Shown in pieces: positions 1 to 9,346 of a stretch of DNA of 64,000 bases (position 1 is its first letter; each line of letters opens with the position of its first letter). Where the stretch lies: positions 3,038,001-3,102,000 of the forward strand of contig WAID01000009.1 of the NCBI GenBank assembly GCA_016584495.1, read 5' to 3'. Made by a program: the position numbers and the translations under genes. The stretch comes from Celoporthe dispersa (taxonomy: Eukaryota; Ascomycota; Sordariomycetes; Diaporthales; Cryphonectriaceae). The notes under the pieces were generated by a model that had not been told where the DNA came from, did not search any database, and saw nothing but the letters and a program-made list of their open reading frames with translations.

Positions 1-516
1 TATCAGGGGCCTATTTAATTAGACAGGGAGGAAGTGATGTTCTTGCTTCTCTCACGCACGCGTGGGCAGAGCTTACGCAGCGCGGGTGCGTCCAGCGCGT
101 AAGACGGGTCAACTACCCCTATCAACACCCGACTTCAGGGTTTCATTCCAGTGCAGGCTGCCCTATTTGGAACACAGGCACGTCGCCAATGCAGTCATGG
201 TGGGTTTATTTATTGGGACATGAAGTAATCGCGAGGTTGGCTGTGCGGCAGATTGCGCGTTGCTGCACCGCAAGTCCGTGCTCGAGATGTTTGCTCTAGG
301 TACCAAGGGATGAGCCCAGCTCGCAGGACCAGACGATGCTGTGCCTACCTTGCTGGCTAGTCCGTGCTAAGCGCTGCTATTCATGGACTGACATGTAGCG
401 CATACTTTCGACAAACGACCTCTTCAGCTTCTGAATCGCTTGGTGTTTGCTTATCGCGGTCGGTCGTTTCCGCGATGAGCACTGAGAACTTCCTCCGCGC
501 CTCACCCAGTTCCTCT
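1..516. other. Intergenic, no gene seen
   Basis: I see no coding signal, RNA gene or repeat here. The right part is the 3' flank of the minus-strand rhomboid gene. The window cuts in without context on the left, so a distal piece of another gene cannot be excluded. Confidence 0.4.
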
Positions 517-1590
517 TCAGACCAACCTCGTGAACTGCATCGTGCGGAACGCGGCTCCCCTAAAATGTGTCCAGAACCCCTCAGCCTTCCCATACGTAAC
601 ATACGCCGCGCCGAACGCAAGGCCGGTCAGGTGACAGGCAAAGGCGACGTCCAAGGGCAGGCGCAGGTATCTCCACAGGCCGAGGACGCCGAGGGTCTCG
701 AAGCCGACGGAGAACTCGAGCAGGTCCCGCGCCGAGAAGGACCAAGGAAAAGGGAGGATGCGGAGGCGCGAGTCGGGGCGTTCGGTGCACCAGGCGGCGA
801 AGATGGTGGAGACGACGCCCGAGAAGCCCATGCCGGGGCGGAACCTGTGCGACTTGTTGGGCCAGAACCTGGTCGAGATGTGGCTGCCGAGGGCGGATAT
901 GATGCCGCCAGACAGGTAGAAGGCGGCCGTGTGGGTTCCAGAGCCCATGAACTGTGGCGAGTTGGCCAGGTTGTGGCCAAAGTTGAAGAGGACGAACATG
1001 TTCATGAACAGGTGCAGGGGGCCTGTGTGCACGAACGAGCTGGTGAGGAGCTGTCGGTTCCTGAAGGCGCCCTCGGCAGGCGTGTGGGCAAGACCCAGCA
1101 CGAAGCGCCTTGCCGGGTCTGACGGCGACCTCGAGAGGGCCAAGGTGGCGAGATTGGCGGCGGCGACGCTGGCGACCACCTGGTCGGGTCCGCTGAGGCT
1201 GTTCCAGACGGAGCTGGGCGAGGTCACCACGATGGGCCCGCTGCCGAATGCCGAGCTCGACTCTTGTGTCCTCCTCCTCCTCCTCACCCTCCGCGACCTG
1301 TCAGCCTCGATGCGGTCAAAGGTCAAGCCGCCGCGGCTCTCCTTGCTGTAGCTCCTCACGTCCTGGTAGACGTCCCACGCGGCAAAGGTGAAATAGATGG
1401 TACCAACGGCGGTGATGGACCAGATCGTGGGGCCGATGATCCGGACAGGGTGTTGTGACCAGTTGATTTGTTGGTAGCTCCATTGCTGCGAGTATCTGCG
1501 GGCGAAGCATGATCGAAGATGAGACGAGGAGGGAGGACATGCGGCGAGGCCAGCAAGGTGTGGCCGGGCCCTCAGGCGTGAGCAGAACAT
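517..1590 (-). CDS. Rhomboid-family intramembrane serine protease, probably mitochondrial
   Basis: A single-exon gene of 357 residues. Rhomboids cleave membrane proteins inside the bilayer with a Ser-His pair. The catalytic signatures are visible: HLFMN (Asn197) in one membrane segment, GFSG with Ser257 in a later one, and His320 in the last segment (ACHLTGLAFG). The N-terminus is rich in Arg and Ser, lacks acidic residues and has RRYS near residue 31, like a mitochondrial targeting sequence; a further hydrophobic segment spans about 51-71. The layout resembles the Pcp1/PARL class, which processes proteins in the mitochondrial inner membrane. An Arg-rich loop (about 99-108) lies before the rhomboid core. 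The ATG at 1588-1590 is the start because it precedes the targeting-like region. Family is clear; mitochondrial location and the Pcp1 role are inferred. Confidence 0.88.
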   Translation of the reverse strand: MFCSRLRARPHLAGLAACPPSSSHLRSCFARRYSQQWSYQQINWSQHPVRIIGPTIWSITAVGTIYFTFAAWDVYQDVRSYSKESRGGLTFDRIEADRSRRVRRRRRTQESSSAFGSGPIVVTSPSSVWNSLSGPDQVVASVAAANLATLALSRSPSDPARRFVLGLAHTPAEGAFRNRQLLTSSFVHTGPLHLFMNMFVLFNFGHNLANSPQFMGSGTHTAAFYLSGGIISALGSHISTRFWPNKSHRFRPGMGFSGVVSTIFAAWCTERPDSRLRILPFPWSFSARDLLEFSVGFETLGVLGLWRYLRLPLDVAFACHLTGLAFGAAYVTYGKAEGFWTHFRGAAFRTMQFTRLV

Positions 1591-2252
1591 GGCCCCTCTT
1601 CAGCAAATCTCAGCGCTCTCCCTCGAGAGTACTCCCTGTTGTCACTTCTCTCAGCGCTGATGATGTTTTCGTGTGCTGCGGCGGCTCTTTACGCACTGGA
1701 CTTGTCTCTGTGTCGAGCCTTCAACCTTGCGATGAAGGTGGCAGGTCGGATGGATGACCTGGGCTGCTGGAGAAGGCATAGACCCCCAACCCATGTCGCT
1801 GAGGTAATCACTGCAGTGCCTCTTCAGCGGCGTCAGCAGCCCACTAACTTGATTCGGGACTTACAAAACAATCATCTTTCACCACTCGACAATGGTTTGT
1901 ATGCTTCGTATAGCGACAATCATGTTGTGAGGCAAGCTGTCAACATTTTACTCAAAGCAGCATTTTAATTTGTGCTATAAGTATTAACAACATCAGCGTT
2001 CTCGTGCAATCCAACACAATGAGCCAGACCAACTCCTTGTACGCAGTAATTACCGGAAAACAAGTATATAAGAGAGGATCTCTCTACCTCTGGAATATAT
2101 CACCTTTCCTGCCGTTCTTCTCAAGACTAACAACACCACAGGTCTCCTGCTGACCACACTCGAGAGGATTCCAAGAGTGCGGATCACATTATTGCGAGGT
2201 CTTCATCCTCCTTTTTGAGATACACACCCACTGTCCTACCATTTTACCCACC
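1591..2252. other. Divergent intergenic region
   Basis: This lies between the divergent rhomboid and F-box-like genes and holds no ORF worth calling. The right half is AT-rich and carries a TATA box for the plus-strand gene. The left part is the leader and promoter of the rhomboid gene. Confidence 0.5.
2065..2072 (+). promoter_or_regulatory. TATA box for the F-box-like gene
   Basis: A TATATAAG box sits about 190 bp upstream of the first downstream ATG (2253) and is followed by a pyrimidine-rich stretch. It is on the same strand as the gene at 2253-3039. Assignment is by sequence and position only. Confidence 0.45.
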
Positions 2253-3039
2253 ATGAGGGACTGGATGTCGACCTTGGCGGCTCGTCACAGTAGAGATGAG
2301 CGCCAGTTCACTCTCCTCATGTCCTTCCCCCCTAGAGATCCGTGAGATGATCTACCACTACATGTGCCGCATCGACGGCGTGAAGATCACCTTCGAGATT
2401 GAAGGCCGACACAATCTTCACCTCAAGAGCGACAGCATCAGGTCGCTGCGGCAGAGGGACCGCCGCATGAGGATCTCCCAGGTGTGCTCCGAGATGCGTC
2501 AGTATGCCTCCAAGGCCTGCTTCCCGGGCACCATCCGCTACAACTACTACTTCTTTGACATGATCCGCACGCTCCCCTTGGCCCTTCAAGGCTGGTTCGA
2601 GCGCATACGCCTCCAGGCCGACGTCACGGGGATCTTTGACTATGTCCACGACACGATCGAGTTCGCCCCCTACAAGATGGTCCGCGGCGGCACCGACCTG
2701 GACAGCCTCGACGAGGACGACGGAACAGTCGACATCAACCCCTGGGACCGCCTGGACCTCGTCATCCCCGGCCTGCCAGATGATGCCAGGGTCTGTCTCT
2801 TTAGCGGCGCCGGCAGGAACCCTTCCCCGAGCCAGTATGGCTGGAGCATATTTGAGGAGTACGTGCACCAGGCGAGAGACGAGATCCTGAGAGACGAGCC
2901 GTGGATGGCCACAGCGTGCTGTGTGCGAGGAGGATATAACCCACACTCAAACCACCCACTGCTCCCTGTCAGTGAGTACATCTCGCAAGAGACGGCGCAT
3001 GGTCTCTCGGTTCTCACGGTGAGGGAGTATCAGACTTGA
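2253..3039 (+). CDS. F-box-like (2EXR-type) hypothetical protein, start uncertain
   Basis: The intact frame runs from the ATG at 2296 to the TGA at 3037 (247 residues). Near its N-terminus is PLEIREMIYHYM, typical of the F-box-like/2EXR domain found in large fungal families of unknown function. The rest has no domain I recognise. The first ATG downstream of the TATA box is at 2253, in another frame. That frame leads into the same domain through FTLLMS and only fails at a run of six C (2327-2332). With five C the protein would start at 2253, have 261 residues and carry a more usual domain start. So either the ATG at 2296 is correct with an overlapping upstream ORF, or the C-run is miscalled. 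A role as substrate adaptor is not shown. Confidence 0.65.
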
Positions 3040-3336
3040 TACCATGTCTTCTATGCTCGAGAGAATAGCCGTACTCCACACACACACACACACACACACA
3101 AGTCACTTCCCCCTTCTACCTTTGGAAAGGTAGATTACACGGTTCCCTGCCGCTAAAGCCCCCAACTTTTTGAACCCCTCTCAGATTGACTGACACTCCT
3201 CCTTTGACAGCATGTGGGCGGTCCATTCATACGCCCTGTCCTCCGAGGAAGTCAAATATGATCTCAAACGCTTGTGGCGCAACCTTGTGCAGGAAGAGAT
3301 TATGTCTGCGAGCCCACAAAAAGGCAAGCGGTTAGC
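3040..3336. repeat. Intergenic with (CA)n microsatellite
   Basis: A CA dinucleotide run of about 12 units occupies roughly 3077-3101. The rest is the shared 3' flank of two convergent genes. No coding signal is seen. Confidence 0.7.
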
Positions 3337-4664
3337 TTAGACACCCATATAATTAATGGACAAAAGGCAGGTTCCTCCCTTAAAAAACAAAATATTAAAT
3401 ATAACATGACACAATTGTGCCAGGTGATTGCTGTGAGACGGATGGGAAAGAAAAGGAGAAGAGAAAGACAAGGTCACTCACCCAGATTCCAGATCGTCCA
3501 CCGTCTTTAACGCCGCAGCCCCCGTGAAATTCGCACTCAGCCCATCCAACAGCCCAAGACAGTCGCCCCCACAAGCAGACGTATCATACTGCCCCTGCAG
3601 CACAAGAACCGGCGCCGTCACGTCCCCATATGCAATCTCCGTCGCCAGCAGCGTCGGCAGCTCCGCAACAGCAAACGGCTCGCTGGCCACCTCATACGAC
3701 CACTCCGCCACGCGCCTCTCAAAGTACGGGCTCGCAAAGTACGCAAAGGTCTCGGCATACAGGTCTGAGGAGGTGAGGTAGCCCGTGCCCAGGTCGCCCC
3801 AGCGCTGCGGGTCCTGGAGGCTGGCCACGCGGAATCCTACGCCTGCGCCGAAGGCGGCAAAGTACTCGAGGGTGCCGCTAAAGCCGGTGAGCACAAGGCC
3901 GTCGATGGAGCTGGCCAGAGTGGCGGCGGACTGGAGGGAGATGTAGGCGCCGTAGCTGTGGCCTACGAGGACGACCTTGTCTGCACCTGCGGTCTGGCGG
4001 GCGTAGGTGACGAGGGAGTTGAGGACGGACACCTCGACTGGGAACTGAGCGTCGGTGTAGGCGTTGACCCTACTCCATGTGTTAGTGATGGTGGTGGTGG
4101 TGGTGGTGGTTGTTTTTTTTTTTTTAAAAAAAAAACTTTGGTAATACGAACTTTGAAGAGGAACCGACGCCGATGCGATCGTAGTTTAGCACAGAATAGC
4201 CTGCTGCCAGTGCAGCATCCACGAAGCTGTACTGTTCCGAGTTTGACAGGTTAGGCTGGAAATACCTGCTCTCATTGTCAGTAACCTGCAGTGTCCGAGG
4301 TGAGCAGTTGGGATTGTAAGTACAATTTCGACTCGATAATGCCATGCGTCGTCACAATCATTGTGCTTCCTGTGCCGCACAGAGTCGCCGCTACGGTATA
4401 ATTGCCCCCAACCGCCGATGATGTCTCGCCAACGATGGGTAGAGGGTCATCTGGCGTAGCAAAGTCCCTGGCTGTCAGGTTGAAGGTGAGCGCGGCCGCA
4501 TCCCAGTTGTCTTGGATGGTGATGTCTAGGATAGACCGCTTCTCGGAGACGGCGACTGGTATCTGGATGCCGGAGCAGTGATTTCCCTCTCTTCCACGGA
4601 TTTCCGATGTTGGCAAGGCAGTGGTGGCCGCCGCGAGGGCGAGAGCAAGTATAGGTATCTGCAT
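3337..4664 (-). CDS. Secreted alpha/beta-hydrolase, four exons
   Basis: Exons in coding order: 4664-4324, 4265-4152, 4069-3482, 3430-3337; phases agree and give 378 residues. The ATG at 4662-4664 starts a clear signal peptide (MQIPILALALAAATTALP), so the product is probably secreted. The nucleophile elbow GHSYG places Ser190, after the strand KVVLV; a likely catalytic Asp is Asp314 in GQYDTS. Exon 2 encodes YSVLNYDRIGVGSSSK, typical of fungal secreted hydrolases with no assigned substrate. The donor of intron 2 is GTTCGT and its branch site is CACTAAC; intron 3 has GTGAGT. The last exon is the weakest part: it should carry the catalytic His, but reads SGNHLAQL where SGH is usual, and ends in an odd hydrophobic tail. 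Intron 2 contains a T13/A10 tract and a GGT repeat. Confidence 0.78.
4089..4135. repeat. GGT repeat plus T13/A10 tract inside an intron
   Basis: About seven GGT units are followed by thirteen T (4113-4125) and ten A (4126-4135). The T/A part is a perfect inverted repeat and could fold back. It lies within intron 2 of the alpha/beta-hydrolase gene. Confidence 0.9.
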
Positions 4665-7118
4665 CCTGGTGTGTGCGTGTATTGTTTTAGTCAAAGACGG
4701 GTTTGACGATGTCTTTGTATACACTGACAAGATTGGGACGTCCTCATGGCTCATTTTATATCTTGCGATGCTGCTTGAAAAGTGAATTTACTTATCAATT
4801 ACTAAACCTGATAGCCTGTCTACCTTAGTGATCACGTCCTCCTAGTGTACGCAGTGGACCTTATACGATGAGTATACTTACTCAGCGATCTTCCACTGGC
4901 GTTCAAGCACGGAACGGGGCTCCACTCTCTCACAAATCATGGCTTCCATATTGAGGTCTGTCCGTGGTGGCTACGGAGAATTATAAAGGCTTACAATTTC
5001 GCTTATATACTACTAGTAGACTTTAACATCTTCTCGGGTGGAGACCGACTTTGTATCAAGGGCAGGAACGCCATCTGCCTAGATGGTCAATAGAGTGCTT
5101 ACCCAGCTGCAGTGGTGATTTATCATGTGCAGGGTGTTATCAGTATGCAGCGGCTAAAAGTTAACACGCTGTATCCACTACATCATTATCTTCGTACTGC
5201 AAGTGACATACAGGCGGCCGCAGGGTATGGATCCTACCTTAAGCTGTCAGCTGTATTGTTCAGAGCATAACACATGTGGCTATTATGGAACGTGCATGCA
5301 GTAATGATCTTGTCACATTTGTAGATTCTGACACATCTTAGCCACGCTTCTTGATGCGACAAGCTCAGAGTTTCCACCATCCAATTCGACATAGTCGATG
5401 CCATTGTGGAAATACAGCCTCAACATGCCCACGAGCCTAGAGACGCATGTTCTCACCTAAAAGTCCTTGAGATGACTATCTAGGTTTGAGGAGAAAGAAT
5501 AGTCAAGAAATGCTACGCAATTCATCGAGAACATTATACCTTTTAATTAACCAATCATCTCGAATAAGACCTACGTTGACCTGTTATAAACTTTGCTACT
5601 AAATGTAAAAGCTCCGATTTCCGTTACTCCTCAGGTAATGAGCTTGTAATTAAGGACCTCGACAGATGGAGCTGCTTGGTGAATGAAAATTACAATTGCA
5701 CTGTAGTGATTGATCCTCTCAACCGTCTAAACAGCCCTTGGGAACTGTGTCACGCACGCCAGGCTCCATAGGGTAGAGGAGGGGAAACGAATGAACATCA
5801 GTCTCGAGCTCTCTAGCACGCCTTGCCCTGCTCAGGAAGATCTGGTGCACATGTGAGTTCCCTCCAGCAGTCTGACTATGACAAAGGGGACACGAAGAGA
5901 CCACGCAGCGGACCGTGAAAGTTCCGAGGCCTGAGATACGCTCCAGTGGTAGTATTAGAGCTTGCTCCTTCCGATTGAAAGACCGAAGCAGGGTGTTCTC
6001 CTCCAACCATTCCTATATGACAGCATACCAGGGCCGTCCACCAGCAATAGGAGGAGGGCGAAAGTTTTGTTTTTGGGGGGGGGGGTTAGGTGCCTGCTGT
6101 CGATACACGACATAAGTCGAGGCTCCCTGCGTTCCACATGCTGCGACTGTTTCTCGCCAGATACATGGTAGTCATTGGAGGTTCCATCAGGCAGAAGAAC
6201 GTGGCAGGTTGGACATCAAAGCCATGCGTCGCAAGGGTGCCCATCTATGGTGTTTGGCACTATGGCAACCTCTCAGCGCATAATATATGAGCACGTGGTA
6301 TGATTATAATCTGTTTCTAGCCTCCGACCCAGAGCTCTTTAGACACAGCCCTCGCTAAGAGATGCAAGCCCAGCTCGGACGCTGGTCACTGCCGCAATAA
6401 TTACTACGCACGTCCTCTGTGATAAGCACACTGCGCCAAGGGACTCGGTGCAACACCGACATAACCCTGAACCCACGCTGTGTACCTCTTCAAGGCACCA
6501 TCCTGAAACGTGTGCCTCCCTTCGGAATGGAGAGTTGATTAGCTTTCAACGTTTGCAGGGACTAAACCTCTCAACTGTACGACTGGAGGAGAGCCGTGTA
6601 GACGAGAACCATCATTGGACTGCGATGTCTTGAGAAGAGAGCGCCAGCGAAATGAAAGTCAAGACTAAGGAAAGGTTACAGCCGATATCGAAAACAGGGA
6701 AGCCTGAGCCTGAGCCTAGAATCTCACTTAGAACATAGGCGGTGGGATGACTCGCATAAGTGATCGACACACACAGCTTGGTCTGGCCCCGAGACGATTG
6801 GCCAGGTTTTGTTTTTTTGCGGGTTGCGTGCCGGGGACTGGAATCGCTTGGCTACGGTACACACCATCACAGCCACCGACCGCCCACCGGAGGACAGACG
6901 TCACATTATCACAGTTTTAGCCTTTCTCTTTGCTTCTTTTTTTCTCTCCTTTCCTTTTTCCTTTCTTTGACTGTTCTGACCAGCAAGATTACATTAGAAG
7001 AGCAAAGGAAACATATCCAAGGTTCCCCGGCAGGCGCTCGCAGCGGTGGCTCTTGTCTGCGCTTCTATTGCGTCAAGATCAGACTGCATTCCATTTAGTG
7101 GAGAGTAGATTCAGAGCG
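4665..7118. other. Gene-poor, AT-richer intergenic region
   Basis: Only short unconvincing ORFs occur on both strands. Base composition between about 4780 and 5720 is clearly AT-richer than the flanking genes, with many stop codons in every frame. I see no terminal repeats, transposase fragments or RNA genes. The last part, with pyrimidine-rich tracts near 6920-6970, is probably the promoter and leader of the gene at 7119. Confidence 0.5.
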
Positions 7119-7841
7119 ATGGCTCGAGCCGATAGTCCCAGCCATCATCATCGCCCATCACGTTGGGACCGGGACCGAGATAGAGACGGAGCAAGAGACG
7201 GAGGAGGAAAAGACAGATATTACTCTCCGCCCGACTACGACTCCAGCAGAGGCGACCACAGGGCCAGGCGGAAATCAGATAAGGATGAGGAGCAGCCTCA
7301 TGAGAAACCGCGCGGTCGAGAACAGCAGCCAAGACGGCGGCGACCCTCCACTTATCACGACGGCTACCACTCCGATGGCTATTCCGACAGCGATCCTGAT
7401 GACGACGGCCGATATTACTACCCTCCACGCTCGTCAGACAGAAAGGGCCACCACCGCAGCGACAGACAACGGCGCGCCCACAGCGAGACGAGGAGGGCCC
7501 CAGAGAGGTCGAGGGAGCGCCGCCGCAGCCGCAGCCGGGGGCAGCAGCAGCACCGCCCCGCAAGAAGTGAGGAGGACACGAAGCAGAAGCGCAACCAAGC
7601 CCTCAAGGCGGCGCTCACGGCGGGCGCTGTGGAGGCGTTTCGGCAGCGTAACAGGCCGGGGGGTTGGGTGGGCCAGAAGGGGATGCGGGTGGCCACGGCA
7701 GCGCTGTCAGCGGGGCTGATCGATGCCGGGCTGGAGGGAAAGGAGGGCGGGCAGGGCGGTGGGGGGACGGTGGGCAGGTTGATGCAGTCTACGCTTGGGG
7801 GAATACTGGTTGATAAGTTTGCGAATGGGGGGCGGAGGTAA
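7119..7841 (+). CDS. Arg/Ser-rich hypothetical protein with conserved Ala/Gly-rich C-terminus
   Basis: The frame extends upstream to 6930, but that part is low-complexity Phe-rich and unlike protein, so the ATG at 7119 is chosen (240 residues). About residues 1-150 are dominated by Arg, Ser, Asp, His and Tyr, including RDRDRD and RSRERRRSRSRG runs, and look disordered and SR-like. The last 85 or so residues carry alternating Ala/Gly stretches (KAALTAGAVEAFRQR, ATAALSAGLIDAG, GILVDKFANG) that recur in uncharacterised fungal proteins of the DUF3824-like type. Nothing shows an enzymatic function. The SR-like half could suggest RNA binding or phosphorylation by SR kinases, but this is speculation. 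Confidence 0.75.
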   Translation: MARADSPSHHHRPSRWDRDRDRDGARDGGGKDRYYSPPDYDSSRGDHRARRKSDKDEEQPHEKPRGREQQPRRRRPSTYHDGYHSDGYSDSDPDDDGRYYYPPRSSDRKGHHRSDRQRRAHSETRRAPERSRERRRSRSRGQQQHRPARSEEDTKQKRNQALKAALTAGAVEAFRQRNRPGGWVGQKGMRVATAALSAGLIDAGLEGKEGGQGGGGTVGRLMQSTLGGILVDKFANGGRR

Positions 7842-8640
7842 GGGGTAATTCGTTTGGGTGAGAGGGGGGGGGTTTATATTTCATCACGAGGAGGATGACG
7901 GCGATGAGATGCTGGCAGGACTTCTCCGGACAATATTTTTTCCCCTCACTGTTCTTCCTCTCTTCCTCTTTACCCCCATCATCGATTTATTCGGCTTTAT
8001 GATCTCTTTAGTGTGGCGTCTTAAATACTTTGGACGTTTATGAAAAGACATATGACGCACGCAACAGCAATAACATATAGGTCATAGCGCTACCCTCAGA
8101 AGGCTTATAACGAACACACTTTATGAAACTAAACATGAGATCACTGTCTATTGTTACAGTTTATTGTAACGTAATCTTGATATCTCTCCGTTATTCATTC
8201 TTGATTTGGGCTCGTGTTAGATGAGAGCGTAGGGGGGAGGGGGTTGGTCGACTTGATGTCGGTCCCTTAATGATATTATCATTATATTCAGAGCATCTAC
8301 TTTCAAGACAACATCCATCCAGGAGGTATTATAGTAAATGCACGAGGGACCGTAAATGAGAAGAGATGATGATATTATGTCATTAGATTTGTCATTGTAT
8401 TTGTGGTCATATTGATGCCCAGCATTCTCTGCGCCGCTGTCTGTTTGCGACATGGCAGGCTTCATTCTATATTCTATAAGTGGTGTGTTTGTCGTGATGT
8501 TGTCATACAGCTCTGATAACTGTCTTCTTTTTGTTTTTTTCCTTTTTCCTTTTTCACTTTTGTACAGGCCAGCTCAGACTGGCAGGAGGAACAACTCCTT
8601 CTCTCACATCCCAAGTGGTGTGGCGGTGGTAGTCATTCGT
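7842..8640. other. Intergenic, convergent 3' flanks
   Basis: AT-rich DNA between the convergent genes ending at 7841 and 8641. Only short random ORFs are present. I see no RNA gene or repeat. Confidence 0.5.
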
Positions 8641-9088
8641 TCAGATATGCCTGCTGATGGGCCCGATGTCTAACCTCCAGCGCTGGTAGGTCTCGACTTC
8701 TCTCTCGGAGATCTGACCTCGGCGTCTGCGCTGTGATTTTTGTGTGGGCACTGCATCGACAAGATGTCAGTTAAAAAAAAGCTGTCGTGGAAGAGTATTG
8801 GTGAGCACGAATGGCGGTGACAACGTACGGTGTTGTGAGATGTGGTCATCAAGGATATCAGACTCGTCGACAAGCTGCGACAGGCCAGGTGCGGCAAGCA
8901 GAGGGGTTGGCGGCGAGAGGCCGGAGGATGCGAGTGTGTTGTACTCTGGATAGATATATAATGTCAGCAAGATCGAGGTTCCGTTTTGCTGCATATATAT
9001 TGTGCGGTATAAATAGACACCACTACTTACGTGGAGAGGGCCTTCGCTCCGTTGCGCTGATCGAGGTTGGCTGAGGGGGAGAAGCCAT
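8641..9088 (-). CDS. Small three-exon gene, 94-residue hypothetical protein
   Basis: Exons in coding order: 9088-9031, 8945-8829, 8750-8641 (58 + 117 + 110 nt = 95 codons with the TGA). Splice signals are strong: donors GTAAGT and GTACGT, acceptors TATCCAG and GATGCAG, and a TTAACTGAC branch site before the last exon. The protein starts MASPPQPTSISATE. A central Leu/Pro stretch (LSPPTPLLAAPGLSQLVDES) is followed by an acidic patch, a QRRRRGQ cluster and an amphipathic end with EREVETYQRWRLDIG. There is no signal peptide, membrane segment or domain I recognise. All three exons are below usual ORF-length thresholds, so the gene is easily missed. The consistent phase and good splice sites are the support; expression and homologs are untested. 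Confidence 0.62.
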
Positions 9089-9308
9089 GACAAGGCTAAG
9101 GTTGTATTGGTTGTGAGGTGTAGGTTTGGTGGTGACAGGATCGTCTCGGGTCTTGCTTGGTTGTTGCAGGAGTAGATTGATGTCTAGATCAAAAGAAGAA
9201 AAGAAAGAAAAAAGAAGACAGGACGGATAGGGAAGAGGAAAACGGCGCTGGCCCTTTTTCAAGCACAAGCAGGCCCAGCTCAACCCACCTCTACACCACC
9301 CACACACG

Positions 9309-9346
<38 letters not shown>

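Noticed and set aside
6930..7118. N-terminal extension of the Arg/Ser-rich protein
   Set aside because: The added part is a Phe-rich translation of a T-rich leader; the ATG at 7119 starts the plausible protein.
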